Below are positions 23,748-34,031 of a stretch of 64,000 bases of DNA, piece by piece. The stretch lies in NCBI RefSeq assembly GCF_000241525.1, contig NZ_AHIL01000012.1:124001-188000 (forward strand). The letters run 5' to 3'. Each line of letters opens with the position of its first letter. Position 1 is the first letter of the stretch. Origin of the DNA: Comamonas testosteroni ATCC 11996 (GTDB lineage Bacteria > Pseudomonadota > Gammaproteobacteria > Burkholderiales > Burkholderiaceae_C). Made by a program: the position numbers and the translations under genes. The notes beneath the pieces were generated by a model, which worked only from the letters and a program-made list of their open reading frames with translations, ran no database searches and was not told where the DNA came from.

Positions 23748-25064
23748 TTACTTCAGGCGCATTTCGGCAGCCCTGGCGTGGCCCTGCAGGCCTTCGCCAT
23801 AGGCCAGCACGGCAGCGGTCTTGCCCAGGATCTGGGCGCCGGCCTCGCTGACCTCGATGATGGAGCTGCGCTTCTGGAAGTCGTACACCCCCAGCGGCGA
23901 GGAAAAGCGCGCCGTGCCGCTGGTGGGCAGCACGTGATTCGGGCCGGCGCAGTAGTCGCCCAGGCTCTCCGACGTATATGCACCCAGGAAGATGGCGCCG
24001 GCGTGCCTGAGCAGAGGCTCCCAGCGGTGCGGGTCGCGGCTGGAGACTTCCAGGTGCTCGGGCGCAATGCGGTTGGAGATGGCACAGGCTTCTTCCATGT
24101 CCCGCGTCAAAATCAGCGCGCCGCGGTCGCTCAGGCTCTTGGCGATGATGGCCTTTCGCGGCATCTCTGGCAGCAGGCGGTCGATCGCGGCCTGGACGGC
24201 ATCGAGATAGGCCGCATCGGGGCAAAGCAGGATGGACTGTGCCAGCTCGTCGTGCTCGGCCTGGCTGAACAGATCCATGGCCACCCAGTCGGGTGGGGTC
24301 GTGCCGTCGGCCAGCACCAGAATTTCAGAAGGACCGGCAATCATGTCGATGCCCACGATGCCGAACACGCGCTTCTTGGCGCTGGCCACATAGGCATTGC
24401 CGGGGCCTGTGATCTTGTCCACCTTGGGCACGGTGGCCGTGCCGTAGGCCAGCGCCGCCACGGCCTGGGCGCCGCCGACGGTGAAGGCGCGATGCACGCC
24501 CGACACATAGGCAGCGGCCAGCACCAGCGGGTTCTTCTGACCCTGGGGCGTGGGCACGACCATGATGATGTCCTGCACACCGGCCACATGGGCGGGAATG
24601 GCGTTCATCAGCACGCTGGACGGATAGGCCGCCTTGCCGCCGGGCACGTAGATGCCCACACGGTCCAGCGGCGTGACCTTCTGGCCCAGCAGCGTGCCGT
24701 CTTCGTCGCGGTAGCTCCAGCTTTCGCCATTGGCCTTCTTCTGCGCCTCGTGATAGCTGCGCACGCGGCGCGCCGCCGACTCCAGCGCTTCGCGCTCGGC
24801 TGCCGGCAGGCTGTCGAAGGCGGCTTTCAGCTCCTGCTTGGTCAGCTCCAGAGCCGCCATGGAATCGGCCTGCAGGCCGTCAAAGCGTGCCGTGTACTCG
24901 AGCACGGCGGCATCGCCACGCTGCTGCACATCGGCCAGGATGTCGGCCACGCGCTGCTCGATGGCCGCATCCGTGTCGGCCGACCAATGCAGGCGTTGCG
25001 CAAAATCGTGTTCGAAGTTGGCGTCCGCAGTCGACAGGCGGGCAGGGGCAGCTACATATTCCAT
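23748..25064 (-). CDS. hisD: Histidinol dehydrogenase
   Basis: HisD oxidises L-histidinol to histidine in two NAD-dependent steps, the last reactions of the pathway. The 438-residue protein shows the conserved [18 protein letters not shown] segment, the D-K-I-T-G-P-G-N region, zinc-site residues in the QAEHD motif and the IAPEHLEV segment with the catalytic Glu-His pair. It follows the DUF6348-like gene by 17 bases and ends at a terminator. The length is normal. Confidence 0.98.
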   Translation of the reverse strand: MEYVAAPARLSTADANFEHDFAQRLHWSADTDAAIEQRVADILADVQQRGDAAVLEYTARFDGLQADSMAALELTKQELKAAFDSLPAAEREALESAARRVRSYHEAQKKANGESWSYRDEDGTLLGQKVTPLDRVGIYVPGGKAAYPSSVLMNAIPAHVAGVQDIIMVVPTPQGQKNPLVLAAAYVSGVHRAFTVGGAQAVAALAYGTATVPKVDKITGPGNAYVASAKKRVFGIVGIDMIAGPSEILVLADGTTPPDWVAMDLFSQAEHDELAQSILLCPDAAYLDAVQAAIDRLLPEMPRKAIIAKSLSDRGALILTRDMEEACAISNRIAPEHLEVSSRDPHRWEPLLRHAGAIFLGAYTSESLGDYCAGPNHVLPTSGTARFSSPLGVYDFQKRSSIIEVSEAGAQILGKTAAVLAYGEGLQGHARAAEMRLK

Positions 25065-25081
25065 TGTGGTTTCCTTGGGGT

Positions 25082-25747
25082 CTAGCAGGCCGTCTCGCAG
25101 CCGTGCTTCAGTATCAAGAACAGGCGCGCGCCGTAGTAGCCGTCGCGCAGGGGCCAGTCCTGGTCGCGCAGCAGGGCTTCAGCTATAGGCCACTTCTCAT
25201 TATCCTTGAGCGCTTCAATGGTGAAATCACCATTCCTCTGCCCGACAAAGAAGCGGAACCAGTGCAGGTCCTTGTCCAGCGCCTCGGCCTCGATCAAGGC
25301 CCGCAGGCGCTCTGTGATGCCTTCGGTCAGCGGGGCATCGTTGCGAAGATGCCAGGGGCCCGGATAGGCCTGCCAGTGCCTGCCCTGGACCTGCCAAGCC
25401 TCGGCTGGCACCGCATCCTCATCGCGCGCCGTCCACAGGGCGGAGAGCATCACATGCAGGTCGCTGACAGCGAAGTTGCCGAATGCGTCGTGCATTCCCT
25501 GCAGGCCTTCGCCCAGGCCCGTGAAATTCTCGATGATCTCGCGCCGGTCCGGCAGGCGGACCACCACAGCCAGGGAACCGACCAGGGGATGGTTGAGGTA
25601 GGCACCGCGCCAATCGGCAAGCACGCCCGGTGCCTGGCCGCCAGGCAGCAGCCAGCCGTTGTATTCCTCGCAGGGCAGACCATGCGCGGCGAAACACAGC
25701 GCAAGCGCCTCCTTCGCCGGATCGCCGGACTCAGCCCCTGGGGCCAT
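25082..25747 (-). CDS. DUF6348-like protein of unknown function
   Basis: A 221-residue soluble protein without signal or membrane segments. It has conserved-looking aromatic and acidic stretches (Y-N-G-W-L-L-P-G-G near 29-37, and [11 protein letters not shown] near 162-172) that resemble the DUF6348 family. It overlaps hisG by 17 bases, sharing its operon between hisG and hisD, where other bacteria usually have no gene. The ATG at 25747 was taken because the frame begins there. No enzymatic motif is recognised, and the family name is tentative. Confidence 0.7.
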   Translation of the reverse strand: MAPGAESGDPAKEALALCFAAHGLPCEEYNGWLLPGGQAPGVLADWRGAYLNHPLVGSLAVVVRLPDRREIIENFTGLGEGLQGMHDAFGNFAVSDLHVMLSALWTARDEDAVPAEAWQVQGRHWQAYPGPWHLRNDAPLTEGITERLRALIEAEALDKDLHWFRFFVGQRNGDFTIEALKDNEKWPIAEALLRDQDWPLRDGYYGARLFLILKHGCETAC

Positions 25748-26393
25748 TTACCGCCTCGGCGAAGGCATCGATGATGTGGCGCAGCGGAGCCTGCTTGAGC
25801 TTGAGCGACGCCTGGTTGACGACCAGACGCGAGCTGATGTCCATGATGGGCTCGACCTCGACCAGATCGTTGGCCTTGAGCGTGTTGCCGGTGGACACCA
25901 GATCGACGATGGCATCGGCCATGCCGGTCAGCGGCGCCAGCTCCATGGAGCCGTAGAGCTTGACCATGTCCACGTGCACGCCCTTCTTGGCAAAGAAGTT
26001 GCGGGCAATCTCGGGGTATTTGGTGGCAATGCGCAGACGTGCGCCCTGCTTGACGGCCAGTTGATAGTCAAAGCCGTTGCGCACGGCCACGCTGACGCGG
26101 CACTTGGCAATCTGCAGATCCAGCGGCTGGTACAGACCCTGGCCGCCATGCTCGATCAGCGAGTCCAGGCCCGATACGCCCAGATCCGCGCCGCCGTATT
26201 GCACATAGACGGGCACGTCTGAAGCGCGCACCAGTACCACGCGCACATCGGGACGGTTGGTGTCGAAAATCAGCTTGCGCGACTTTTCCACATCCTCTGT
26301 CACCTCGATGCCGGCAGCGGCCAGCAGGGGCACGGTTTCTTCAAAAATGCGGCCCTTGGACAGGGCGATGGTCACAGGCGTTGCGGTGCTCAT
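25731..26393 (-). CDS. hisG: ATP phosphoribosyltransferase, short form
   Basis: HisG joins ATP and PRPP to start histidine synthesis. The 220-residue protein begins with [18 protein letters not shown], carries the [12 protein letters not shown] segment and the PRPP-binding region around [13 protein letters not shown]. It lacks the C-terminal regulatory domain of long HisG, so it is the short form, which needs HisZ for activity and feedback control. hisZ is not in the window. The start at 26393 overlaps the murA stop by four bases. Confidence 0.97.
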   Translation of the reverse strand: MSTATPVTIALSKGRIFEETVPLLAAAGIEVTEDVEKSRKLIFDTNRPDVRVVLVRASDVPVYVQYGGADLGVSGLDSLIEHGGQGLYQPLDLQIAKCRVSVAVRNGFDYQLAVKQGARLRIATKYPEIARNFFAKKGVHVDMVKLYGSMELAPLTGMADAIVDLVSTGNTLKANDLVEVEPIMDISSRLVVNQASLKLKQAPLRHIIDAFAEAVNGPRG

Positions 26394-27661
26394 GCGGAAA
26401 TTCTCTCGATATCGGCGCCCAGGGCGCGCAGCTTGTCTTCCATGCGGTCGTAGCCACGATCCAGGTGGTAGATGCGATCGACGATGGTCTCGCCCTCGGC
26501 CACCAGACCGGCAATCACCAGGCTGGCCGAAGCGCGCAGATCGGTCGCCATCACGGTGGCACCGGACAGGCGCTTGCCGCCTTCGATGGTCGCCACGCGG
26601 CCGTCGGTGGTGATGCGCGCACCCAGGCGCACCATCTCGTTGACATGCATGAAGCGGTTCTCGAAGATGGTCTCGGTCACCATGCTGGTGCCTTCGGCCA
26701 CCAGGTTCAGCGCCATGAACTGGGCCTGCATATCGGTGGGAAAGCCCGGATATTCGGTGGTGCGAAAGCCCTGCGCCTTGAGCTTGCCCGAGGACGCCAC
26801 CTTCAGGCCGCCATCCACGCACTCCACGCTCACGCCCGCATCCTTGAGCTTGTCGATCACGGCGCCCAGATGGTCGGCACGCGCGTGGTGCAGCAAGGCT
26901 TCACCGCTGGTGGCCGCCACAGCGCAGAGGAAGGTGCCGGCCTCGATACGGTCGGCCACCACCTGATGCTCGCAGCCATGCAGCTTGTCCACGCCCTGAA
27001 TCACAATATGGCTGGTGCCGTGACCGGTGATCCTGGCCCCCATCTTGATCAGCATCTCGGCCAGATCGGTGATTTCGGGTTCCATGGCGGCGTTTTCCAG
27101 CACCGTCTCGCCTTCGGCCAGCGCAGCGGCCATCAGGAAGTTCTCGGTGCCGGTCACGGTCACCATGTCGGTGGTGATGCGTGCGCCCTTCAGGCGCTTC
27201 CAGCCTTCGGGCAGGCTGGCATGCATATAGCCGTTTTCCACGGTGATGATGGCACCCATGGCCTGCAGGCCCTTGATGTGCTGATCCACGGGGCGCGAGC
27301 CAATCGCGCAGCCGCCGGGCAGCGACACCTTGGCGCGGCCGAAGCGGGCCAGCAGCGGGCCCAGGGCCAGCACCGAGGCGCGCATGGTCTTGACCAGTTC
27401 GTAAGGCGCTTCGGGCACCAGGCTGTCGGGCGCCACAAAGCTCATGCCGCCGCGTTCGCCATGGGTTTCGGTCTGCACACCCATATTGGCCAGCAGCTTG
27501 CGCATGGTGGCCACATCGTGCAGACGCGGCACATTGTGCAGATGCACGGGCTCGGCCGTGAGCAGTGCGGCACACATTTCAGGCAGAGCGGCGTTTTTGG
27601 CGCCGGAAATGATTACTTCGCCCTTGAGGGGACGACCACCGTGGATCTTGAGTTTGTCCAT
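26390..27661 (-). CDS. murA: UDP-N-acetylglucosamine 1-carboxyvinyltransferase
   Basis: MurA transfers enolpyruvate from PEP to UDP-GlcNAc, the first committed step of peptidoglycan synthesis. The 423-residue protein begins MDKLKIHGG, contains the catalytic Cys in [11 protein letters not shown] near residue 117 (the residue modified by fosfomycin) and the C-terminal [12 protein letters not shown] motif near 370. It is translationally coupled to hisG by an ATGA overlap. A well-conserved palindromic intergenic element lies just upstream. Confidence 0.98.
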   Translation of the reverse strand: MDKLKIHGGRPLKGEVIISGAKNAALPEMCAALLTAEPVHLHNVPRLHDVATMRKLLANMGVQTETHGERGGMSFVAPDSLVPEAPYELVKTMRASVLALGPLLARFGRAKVSLPGGCAIGSRPVDQHIKGLQAMGAIITVENGYMHASLPEGWKRLKGARITTDMVTVTGTENFLMAAALAEGETVLENAAMEPEITDLAEMLIKMGARITGHGTSHIVIQGVDKLHGCEHQVVADRIEAGTFLCAVAATSGEALLHHARADHLGAVIDKLKDAGVSVECVDGGLKVASSGKLKAQGFRTTEYPGFPTDMQAQFMALNLVAEGTSMVTETIFENRFMHVNEMVRLGARITTDGRVATIEGGKRLSGATVMATDLRASASLVIAGLVAEGETIVDRIYHLDRGYDRMEDKLRALGADIERISA

Positions 27662-27684
27662 GGCTTCAAGCCTTGAATGTTATG

Positions 27685-27733
27685 TATAAAAAATGCGCTC
27701 AGCGCTTATTTATCAAGCGCTGACAGCTATCAA
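27685..27733. repeat. Comamonadaceae palindromic intergenic element, best copy
   Basis: Read on the minus strand it gives TTGATAGCTGTCAGCGCTTG, then ATAAATAAGCGCT and an AT-rich tail. AAGCGCT and AGCGCTT form the inverted arms around a TATTTATC-type loop. I recognise this motif as a dispersed intergenic element of Acidovorax/Comamonas-type genomes. It separates bolA from murA and sits in the murA leader. Confidence 0.7.
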
Positions 27734-27752
27734 TCTTGCGTCTCGACTCGCA

Positions 27753-27995
27753 TCAGGCCTGGGCAGCCGTCCATTCTGCCGGGGTGTAGGTCTTCATGGA
27801 CAGGGCATGGACTTCATCGGTGGCCATGCGATTGCCCAGCGTGGCATACACCAGGCGCTGGCGGCCCAGCAGACGCTGACCTTCAAACTGCGCAGAAACA
27901 ATGGTGGCAAACCAATGTCGGCCATCGCCTTCCAGCGCAATATGCTCGCAGGGCAGGCCGGCGGCGATCAGGTCTTTGAGTTGGTCTGCAGTCAT
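27753..27995 (-). CDS. BolA/IbaG family protein
   Basis: An 80-residue BolA-like protein with the expected pattern: short N-terminal helix, G-D-G-R-H-W-F-A-T-I-V strand, and a Q-R-L-L-G-R-Q-R-L-V-Y-A-T-L region in place of the usual R-H-R-x-V-Y. BolA/IbaG proteins pair with monothiol glutaredoxins in iron-sulfur trafficking. Being next to the mla and murA genes matches the position of ibaG/yrbA in E. coli. It lies between the ABC-2 permease and murA. Confidence 0.88.
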   Translation of the reverse strand: MTADQLKDLIAAGLPCEHIALEGDGRHWFATIVSAQFEGQRLLGRQRLVYATLGNRMATDEVHALSMKTYTPAEWTAAQA

Positions 27996-28067
27996 GGGGA
28001 ACCTTTAAGCGCAAAGCTGGCGAAACCGGTCATTGTCTCGCAAGCAGCCCCGCGTCAATTCTAAAAA

Positions 28068-28823
28068 TCAGTTACGAATCTTGTAGCCGATACGCAGCAG
28101 GTGCACGGCCAGCGCGCTCACAGCCAGCCAGGCAGCGCCCACGATGGCAAAGCTGAGCCAGGGCGAGACATCGCTCTGGCCGAAGAAGCCATAGCGGAAG
28201 CCGTCAATCATGTAGAAGAACGGATTGACATGGCTGACCGCCTGCCAGAAGCCGGGCAGCGAGTGCACGGAATAGAACACGCCGGACAGAAAGGTCAGGG
28301 GCATGATCAGAAAGTTCTGAAAAGCCGCCATCTGGTCGAACTTCTCGGCCCAGAGACCGGCGATCAGACCCAGCGTGCCCATCAGGGCGCAGCCCAGAAA
28401 GCCGAACACCAGAATCCACAGCGGCGCGGCAAAGTCGGGCACGGCAAAGTAAAGCGTGACCACAAACACGCCCAGACCGACCAGCAGGCCGCGCAAAATG
28501 GCCGCTCCCACATAGGCGCTGAACCAGGCCCAGTGCGACAGCGGCGTGAGCAGCACGAACACCAGCGAGCCCATGATCTTGCTCTGCACCAGGCTGGACG
28601 AGCTGTTGGCAAATGCATTCTGCAACATACTCATCATCACCAGACCGGGAATCAGGAACGCGGTGTAGGGGATGCGGTCGTAGACCATGACCCGGCCTTC
28701 GAGCACATGACCGAAAACCAGCAGATAGAGCACGGCCGTGAGCACCGGTGCGGCCACGGTCTGAAAGCTCACCTTCCAGAAGCGCAGCACTTCCTTTTTG
28801 AGCAGGGTCTGCCAGCCGTTCAT
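28068..28823 (-). CDS. ABC-2 type transporter permease
   Basis: A 251-residue integral membrane protein with six hydrophobic segments and the LTFLSGVFYSVHSLP motif near residues 175-190 that marks ABC-2 exporters of the YadH/NodJ type. It overlaps the ATPase gene by four bases, so the two form one exporter. The substrate is unknown; the position between mlaB and bolA is conserved in related bacteria and suggests envelope lipid or polysaccharide export, which is inference. Confidence 0.92.
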   Translation of the reverse strand: MNGWQTLLKKEVLRFWKVSFQTVAAPVLTAVLYLLVFGHVLEGRVMVYDRIPYTAFLIPGLVMMSMLQNAFANSSSSLVQSKIMGSLVFVLLTPLSHWAWFSAYVGAAILRGLLVGLGVFVVTLYFAVPDFAAPLWILVFGFLGCALMGTLGLIAGLWAEKFDQMAAFQNFLIMPLTFLSGVFYSVHSLPGFWQAVSHVNPFFYMIDGFRYGFFGQSDVSPWLSFAIVGAAWLAVSALAVHLLRIGYKIRN

Positions 28824-29764
28824 TGGACACCTCCTGCAGGAGCCTGTGTCCTGGAGCCTTCATTCATGATGTGGATGAACACATCCTCCAGATCCGCGCG
28901 GCGGATTTCCACATCCTCGGGAGTCACGCCCGCTTCGCGCAAAGCGGCCAGCAGCTGCTCCACATCGACGGCATGGGCGGCGGGAATCTGCACGATTCGA
29001 CCGGTTACACGCGCTCTGTCGGCCACGGCCTTGGGCAGGGCGCTATCGGTCTTGAACTGCAACACATTGCTGGAAGCCGACTTGAGCAGCTCGCTCATGG
29101 GCGAGAGCTTGATGATCTCGCCGCGCTTGAGCATGGCCACGCGGCTGCACAGCGCCTCGGCCTCTTCCAGATAGTGAGTGGTCAGCAGAACCGTGTGGCC
29201 CTGTTTGTTGAGCTTGGCAATGAAATGCCACAGCGTCTGGCGCAGCTCCACGTCGACACCGGCCGTGGGTTCGTCCAGCACGATGATCGGCGGCTTGTGC
29301 ACCAGGGCCTGGGCCACCAGCACGCGGCGCTTCATGCCGCCCGAGAGCTGGCGCATATTGTTGTGTGCCTTGTCCGTCAGGCCCAGGCTGTCGAGCAGCT
29401 CGTCGATCCAGTCGTCATTGTTCTTGACGCCGAAATACCCGGACTGGAACTTCAAGGCCTCGCGCACATTGAAGAAGGGGTCGAACACCAGCTCCTGCGG
29501 CACGATGCCCAGCTTGCGGCGTGCATCGGCGTAGTTCGCCTGCACATCGCTGCCCTGCACCAGCACGCGCCCGCCCGTGGCTTGCGCCAGTCCGGCAAGG
29601 ATGCTGATCATCGTGGTCTTGCCGGCGCCGTTGGGGCCTAGCAGACCGAAGAACTCGCCTTCCTCGATATCCAGGCTCACCGATTTGAGGGCCTGAAAAT
29701 CCCCCTTGGGGGTGCGGTAGGTCTTGGAGACGGATTGGAATGAGACTGCGGACATGGAGCCCAT
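28820..29764 (-). CDS. ABC transporter ATP-binding protein (ABC-2 exporter)
   Basis: A 314-residue ATPase of the YadG/CcmA type. Walker A GPNGAGKTT lies near residue 41, the signature LSGGMKRR near 145, Walker B I-I-V-L-D-E-P near 165, and the switch His in L-L-T-T-H. A C-terminal extension of about 80 residues is usual for this group. The frame starts ATG-GGC-TCC-ATG; the second ATG at 29755 is equally possible. It is co-transcribed with the permease downstream and lies just after mlaB. Confidence 0.92.
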   Translation of the reverse strand: MGSMSAVSFQSVSKTYRTPKGDFQALKSVSLDIEEGEFFGLLGPNGAGKTTMISILAGLAQATGGRVLVQGSDVQANYADARRKLGIVPQELVFDPFFNVREALKFQSGYFGVKNNDDWIDELLDSLGLTDKAHNNMRQLSGGMKRRVLVAQALVHKPPIIVLDEPTAGVDVELRQTLWHFIAKLNKQGHTVLLTTHYLEEAEALCSRVAMLKRGEIIKLSPMSELLKSASSNVLQFKTDSALPKAVADRARVTGRIVQIPAAHAVDVEQLLAALREAGVTPEDVEIRRADLEDVFIHIMNEGSRTQAPAGGVQ

Positions 29765-29829
29765 GATTCTAGGGCTTGCCCACAGCCTCTGCCTTGGCGG
29801 GGCTTAGCCGGACACAGTGATTCGTCAGC

Positions 29830-30156
29830 CTAGCCCTGCTGAGCGGTGGCGGCCGCATCGGGCACAGGAGCGGGCATCAGCAAGCCGTCCACGCCATACA
29901 GCGCGGCCATGGACTGCAGCCCCTTGGGCAGACCTTCGACGATGAGCTGCTTGCCCACCTCCTGCGCCGCGCGCCGGCAGGCCAGCAGCACGGCCAGGGC
30001 CGCCGAGTCAAACACCTTGACGGCACTGGCATCCACCACCACCTGGGCATCCGCATGGCCTGTGACCAGCGGACGCAGACGCAGCAGACAGTCGCGCCCC
30101 TGACGATAGGTCAGTTCCTTGGGCAGTTGCAGAGGGTTGCTAGCTGAGCGGGCCAT
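29830..30156 (-). CDS. mlaB: STAS-domain protein MlaB
   Basis: A 108-residue STAS domain protein with the loop D-A-S-A-V-K-V-F-D-S-A-A-L-A-V-L-L near 42-58, the typical phosphorylatable-type D-S/T region. MlaB stabilises the MlaF ATPase in the inner-membrane MlaFEDB complex. The start is 19 bases after the mlaC stop, so it is in the mla operon. The last 12 residues are Ala/Pro-rich. Confidence 0.87.
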   Translation of the reverse strand: MARSASNPLQLPKELTYRQGRDCLLRLRPLVTGHADAQVVVDASAVKVFDSAALAVLLACRRAAQEVGKQLIVEGLPKGLQSMAALYGVDGLLMPAPVPDAAATAQQG

Positions 30157-30175
30157 GACGTCTGAAGCGCTTTGC

Positions 30176-30808
30176 TTACTTGGTGGCCGTGGCCGGCATG
30201 GAGCTGCGCGAGGCCAGGGTCTTGATCAGGCCATCGATGCCGTTGGCATTGATTTCCTGCGCAAACTGGTTGCGATAGGTTTCCACCAGCCACACACCGA
30301 GCACGTTGAAGTTGTAGAGCTTCCAGCCCGTGGCCTGCTTTTCCAGACGGAAATCCAGCTGCACGGGGTCACCACGGCCGTTGACCTGGGTACGTACCAG
30401 CACGTCGGTGTCGCCGGCGGCCATGCGCACAGGCTTGACGGTAATGGTCTGATCGCCGACCTGGGACAGGGCCCCCGCATAGGTGCGAATCAGCAGGGCC
30501 TTGAACTCATCCTGCAGCTTCTGGCGCTGCTCGGGCGTGGCCTGACGCCAGGCCGGACCGACCGCGGCCGATGTCATGCGGCGAAAGTCCACATAGGGCA
30601 TGACCTTCTCGTTGACCAGCGCATTGATCTTGCTGGAATCGCCGTTGCGCAGCGATGCATCCTTCTTGATGGTCTCCAGCACATCGGCAGAGACGCGCTT
30701 GACCAGTGCATCGGGCGCTTCCTCAGCAGCCTGGGCTGCGGGCAGGCCCAGATTCAGAGCGAGCACGGCACCTGCTGCCATGCCCCACATGCGACGAGTA
30801 ATCTTCAT
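30176..30808 (-). CDS. mlaC: Periplasmic phospholipid-binding protein MlaC
   Basis: A 210-residue exported protein with a clear signal peptide (cleavage near P-A-A-Q-A-A-E, residue 25). The body matches the MlaC/Ttg2D family: L-V-N-E-K-V-M-P-Y-V-D-F-R-R-M, W-R-Q-A-T-P-E-Q-R-Q-K-L and a terminal V-E-T-Y-R-N-Q-F-A. MlaC ferries phospholipid between MlaA in the outer membrane and MlaFEDB in the inner membrane. The ATG at 30808 follows AGGAGAAAG; a longer frame would hide the signal peptide. Confidence 0.94.
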   Translation of the reverse strand: MKITRRMWGMAAGAVLALNLGLPAAQAAEEAPDALVKRVSADVLETIKKDASLRNGDSSKINALVNEKVMPYVDFRRMTSAAVGPAWRQATPEQRQKLQDEFKALLIRTYAGALSQVGDQTITVKPVRMAAGDTDVLVRTQVNGRGDPVQLDFRLEKQATGWKLYNFNVLGVWLVETYRNQFAQEINANGIDGLIKTLASRSSMPATATK

Positions 30809-30888
30809 TGCGTTCTTTCTCCTAGGCCCGCAAGTGTCACCGCACTCACGCAGCCTGTGCATCATGTTTGTAACCAAGCTCTACCGGC

Positions 30889-31689
30889 TCACTGGCCTTC
30901 TGGGGGCAGCTTGCCGGCGTTGTCGTCATCATAGTTTTCGAGACGGCCATCGCCGCCGGACGCCGCGCCGCCAATGCGTGAGCGCAGATAGACATCGCGC
31001 ACCAGGCTGTATTTGTCGAGCGCAACGGAGTCCAGCACATCGCCGGCCTTGAGCAGATTGGCACGGTTGTTGACCATGCGCAGGCCGAACAGGCTGTTGC
31101 GCCAGCGCACATCATCCATGGTGTTGGCAGGATAGCCGAAGGCATCGACCACCAGGCCGGCCGAATCCCGCACCGTGGACGGTCCCCAGAAGGGCAGCAC
31201 CACATACGGCCCCGTGGGCATGCCCCAGCGACCCAGAGTCTGGCCAAAGTCCTGCTTGCGGCGTTCGATGCCAGCCTCGCTGGCGATGTCGAACAGACCG
31301 CCGATGCCCAGCACCGTGTTCACGCTGAAGCGCACCATGGAGTTGTAGGCACCCTGGCCCTGACCCTGCAGCACATTGTTGACGAAGGACCAGGCATCGC
31401 CGAGGTTGTCGAAGAAGTTGGTCACACCCTGACGCGCCACGCGCGGCGTCACGGTCTGGTAGGCCGTGGCCACGGGCTTGAAGATCGCCTCGTCCACGCC
31501 TTCGTTGAAGGAGTAGATGCTGCGGTTCATGGACTCTAGCGGGTCGGCAGGATTGGCAGGGCCCGCGGTGGTGGTGGCGCAGCCGGACAGCAGTGCGGCT
31601 ACGCAAACACTGGCAGCCAGCGCAACGCGCCTGAGCGCCTGGTTCTTATCTGACGTCAATTTCGTCTGTGGGCTTGTTGTAGTCATCAT
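30889..31689 (-). CDS. mlaA: Outer-membrane lipoprotein MlaA (VacJ)
   Basis: A 266-residue lipoprotein with lipobox L-S-G-C near residue 37 and the MlaA core: DPLESMNRSIYSFNEGVDEA near 49-68, NFFDNLGDAW, the FGQTLGRWGMPTGPYVVLPF motif and the D-S-A-G-L segment. MlaA removes misplaced phospholipids from the outer leaflet. Placing mlaA between mlaD and mlaC, rather than elsewhere in the genome as in E. coli, is usual in Burkholderiales. The start overlaps the mlaD stop. Confidence 0.95.
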   Translation of the reverse strand: MMTTTSPQTKLTSDKNQALRRVALAASVCVAALLSGCATTTAGPANPADPLESMNRSIYSFNEGVDEAIFKPVATAYQTVTPRVARQGVTNFFDNLGDAWSFVNNVLQGQGQGAYNSMVRFSVNTVLGIGGLFDIASEAGIERRKQDFGQTLGRWGMPTGPYVVLPFWGPSTVRDSAGLVVDAFGYPANTMDDVRWRNSLFGLRMVNNRANLLKAGDVLDSVALDKYSLVRDVYLRSRIGGAASGGDGRLENYDDDNAGKLPPEGQ

Positions 31690-32195
31690 TCTTTCGCTCC
31701 CCCGTTGGCTCCGTTGGCTGCGCCAGCACCGGAATCACCACCCTGCTCCGCCTTGCTGTAGAGAAACTGACCTATCAGATTCTCCAGCACCACGGCAGAC
31801 TGGGTGGCCGTCACGCGGTCGCCGGCCTTGAGGTTCTCTTCGCTGGCGCCCGCCTCAATACCAATGTACTGATCGCCCAGCAGACCGCTTGTCAGAATTT
31901 TCAGCGAACTATCCTTGGGAAAGGCGTAACGGGTTTCCATGCTCATGGCCACGTTGGCCTGGAAGGTCTGGTCGTTGAAGGTGATGGACTCGATGCGGCC
32001 CACAACCACGCCGGCGCTCTTGACCGCGGCCTTGGGCTTGAGCCCGCCGATATTGTCGAAGCGGGCGGTAATCGTATAGGTCTTCTGGAAGTTCAGGCTC
32101 AGCAGATTGGCCGACTGCAAGGCCAGGAACACCAGGGCCAGAGCACCGATCAGCACAAACAGGCCAACCCAGAGATCACTTTTCTTTTGCTGCAT
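31686..32195 (-). CDS. mlaD: MCE-domain lipid transport protein MlaD
   Basis: A 169-residue protein with one N-terminal membrane helix (about 8-27) followed by an MCE domain: Y-T-I-T-A-R-F-D-N-I-G-G-L-K-P-K-A-A-V near 40-58 and L-L-G-D-Q-Y-I-G-I-E near 104-113. MlaD forms a hexameric ring on the periplasmic side of MlaFE. The tail is Gly/Ala-rich. It lies 29 bases after mlaE. Confidence 0.95.
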   Translation of the reverse strand: MQQKKSDLWVGLFVLIGALALVFLALQSANLLSLNFQKTYTITARFDNIGGLKPKAAVKSAGVVVGRIESITFNDQTFQANVAMSMETRYAFPKDSSLKILTSGLLGDQYIGIEAGASEENLKAGDRVTATQSAVVLENLIGQFLYSKAEQGGDSGAGAANGANGGAKE

Positions 32196-32224
32196 GATTT
32201 TCTACCTTTATCTGCTGTGCAGCC

Positions 32225-33001
32225 TCAAATGCTGAACATGGTTGCGGTGAGCAGGAAGTCCAGACCCAGCACCGCCAGCGAAGCCACGACCACGGTACGT
32301 GTGGTGGCCCGGGAAACCCCTTCGGGCGTAGGCTTGGCGGCATAGCCCTCAAGCAGGGCCACAAAGGTCACGGCCAGACCGAAGACAAAGCTCTTGAGCA
32401 CGCCATTGCCCAGATCGCTCCACCAGTCCACCCCCTGCTGCATCTGCCCCCAGAAAGCACCGCTGTCGACGCCGATCATCACCACGCCCACCAGCCAGCC
32501 GCCCAGCACGCCGACGGCACTGAAGACCGCAGCCAGCAAAGGCATGGTGATCAGACCGGCCCAGAAGCGCGGCGCCAGGATGCGTTTGACGGGGTCAACC
32601 GCCATCATCTCCATGGCCGACAGCTGCTCGCCGGCCTTCATCAGGCCGATTTCGGCAGTCAGGGCCGTGCCGGCACGACCCGCGAACAGCAAGGCCGTGA
32701 CCACAGGTCCCAGCTCGCGCAGCAGGCTCAGGGCCACCATCATGCCCAGCGCCTCGGCCGAGCCATAGCGCTGCAGGATGTAATAGCCCTGCAGACCCAG
32801 CACAAAGCCCACGAACAGTCCGGAGACGCCGATGATGGCCAGCGAATAATTGCCCAGAAAGTGAATCTGGTCGCCGATCAGGCGCGGACGCCTGAGCGCC
32901 GGCCCCATCAAGCCCAGCAGGCGCCACAGCAGGCGCGCGCCAATCCCCATGTTGACCAGCTGACAGCGCACTGCCAGGCCAATGCGTGCGAGAAAGTTCA
33001 T
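32225..33001 (-). CDS. mlaE: Phospholipid ABC transporter permease MlaE
   Basis: A 258-residue permease of the MlaE family with about five hydrophobic segments and the conserved [19 protein letters not shown] motif near 92-110, followed by E-I-G-L-M. It works with MlaF and MlaD in phospholipid transport. It overlaps mlaF by four bases. Confidence 0.96.
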   Translation of the reverse strand: MNFLARIGLAVRCQLVNMGIGARLLWRLLGLMGPALRRPRLIGDQIHFLGNYSLAIIGVSGLFVGFVLGLQGYYILQRYGSAEALGMMVALSLLRELGPVVTALLFAGRAGTALTAEIGLMKAGEQLSAMEMMAVDPVKRILAPRFWAGLITMPLLAAVFSAVGVLGGWLVGVVMIGVDSGAFWGQMQQGVDWWSDLGNGVLKSFVFGLAVTFVALLEGYAAKPTPEGVSRATTRTVVVASLAVLGLDFLLTATMFSI

Positions 33002-33810
33002 GCACGCCTCCTGCTGCCGAAGTCCTCGTCGGCGCTGACCCCGGGATAGTGGAATGGCACAGGCCCCGTGGGTCTGGCATGGATGAACTGCTGCACCAGC
33101 GGGTCGGCGCTGGCGCGCACCTCATCGGGTGTGCCCTGAGCGGCAACGCCTCCGGCCCCCAGAATCACCACATGGTCGGCCACGCGGAAGGTTTCCTCCA
33201 GGTCGTGGGAAACCAGAATCGAAGTCAGGCCCATGGCATCGTTGAGCTGACGGATCAGCTGCGCCGAGGTCCCCAGTGAAATAGGGTCCAGGCCCGCGAA
33301 AGGCTCGTCATACATGATGAGTTCGGGATCCAGCGCAATCGCGCGGGCCAGTGCCACGCGGCGGGCCATGCCGCCCGAGACCTGGGAAGGCATCAGATCG
33401 CGCGCACCGCGCAGGCCCACGGCATGCAGCTTCATGAGCACGATGTCGCGGATCAGCTCTTCGGGCAGATCGGTGTGCTCGCGCAGCGGAAAGGCCACGT
33501 TGTCGAACACGCTCATGTCGGTGAACAGCGCACCGAACTGAAACAGCATGCCCATGCGGCGACGCGCGGCGTAGAGCTGCTGCGCATCCATGGTGGTCAC
33601 ATCCTGGCCGTCAAACAGTACCTGCCCCTGCTGGGCGTGGTTCTGCCCGCCGATCAGACGCAGCACCGTGGTCTTGCCTCCGCCCGATGCGCCCATCAGC
33701 GCCGTGACCTTGCCGCGCGGCACATGCAGGGACAGATCGCGCAGGATGACGCGGTCACCATAGCCAAAGGTGACATTGCGCAGTTCCACAAAGGGGGCGT
33801 TGGATGACAT
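32998..33810 (-). CDS. mlaF: Phospholipid ABC transporter ATP-binding protein MlaF
   Basis: A 270-residue ATPase with Walker [10 protein letters not shown] near 38, signature V-S-G-G-M-A-R-R-V near 142 and Walker B E-L-I-M-Y-D-E-P near 162. It powers MlaFEDB. The ATG at 33810 was chosen over an in-frame TTG at 33828 because family proteins start near here; the ribosome site is weak in either case. It is the first gene of the mlaFEDACB operon; the 203-base gap upstream presumably holds its promoter and shows no gene. Confidence 0.95.
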   Translation of the reverse strand: MSSNAPFVELRNVTFGYGDRVILRDLSLHVPRGKVTALMGASGGGKTTVLRLIGGQNHAQQGQVLFDGQDVTTMDAQQLYAARRRMGMLFQFGALFTDMSVFDNVAFPLREHTDLPEELIRDIVLMKLHAVGLRGARDLMPSQVSGGMARRVALARAIALDPELIMYDEPFAGLDPISLGTSAQLIRQLNDAMGLTSILVSHDLEETFRVADHVVILGAGGVAAQGTPDEVRASADPLVQQFIHARPTGPVPFHYPGVSADEDFGSRRRA

Positions 33811-34031
33811 GCGTGAATAGCCGCTCAAGAAAAAGCAAACTGGTATTGTGCCGACAAGCTCAGCAAAAAGCTCGGGTTAGCCCCAAGTAAACATACATTC
33901 GTGAATGTTTCTTCAAGCCTTGGCCTGGGTCATGGAGTCTTCACTCCTGTTTCAGGAGCTGCCAGCGCTTGTTGTGCATGCGCAAACTGCCTTTTTTGCG
34001 ATATGAAATCTCATCGGCAGCTGCGACTTAT

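Noticed and set aside
33895-33908. ACATTC-GT-GAATGT palindrome upstream of mlaF
   Set aside because: Only six-base arms and no repeated copy or matching regulator nearby; too weak to call an operator.
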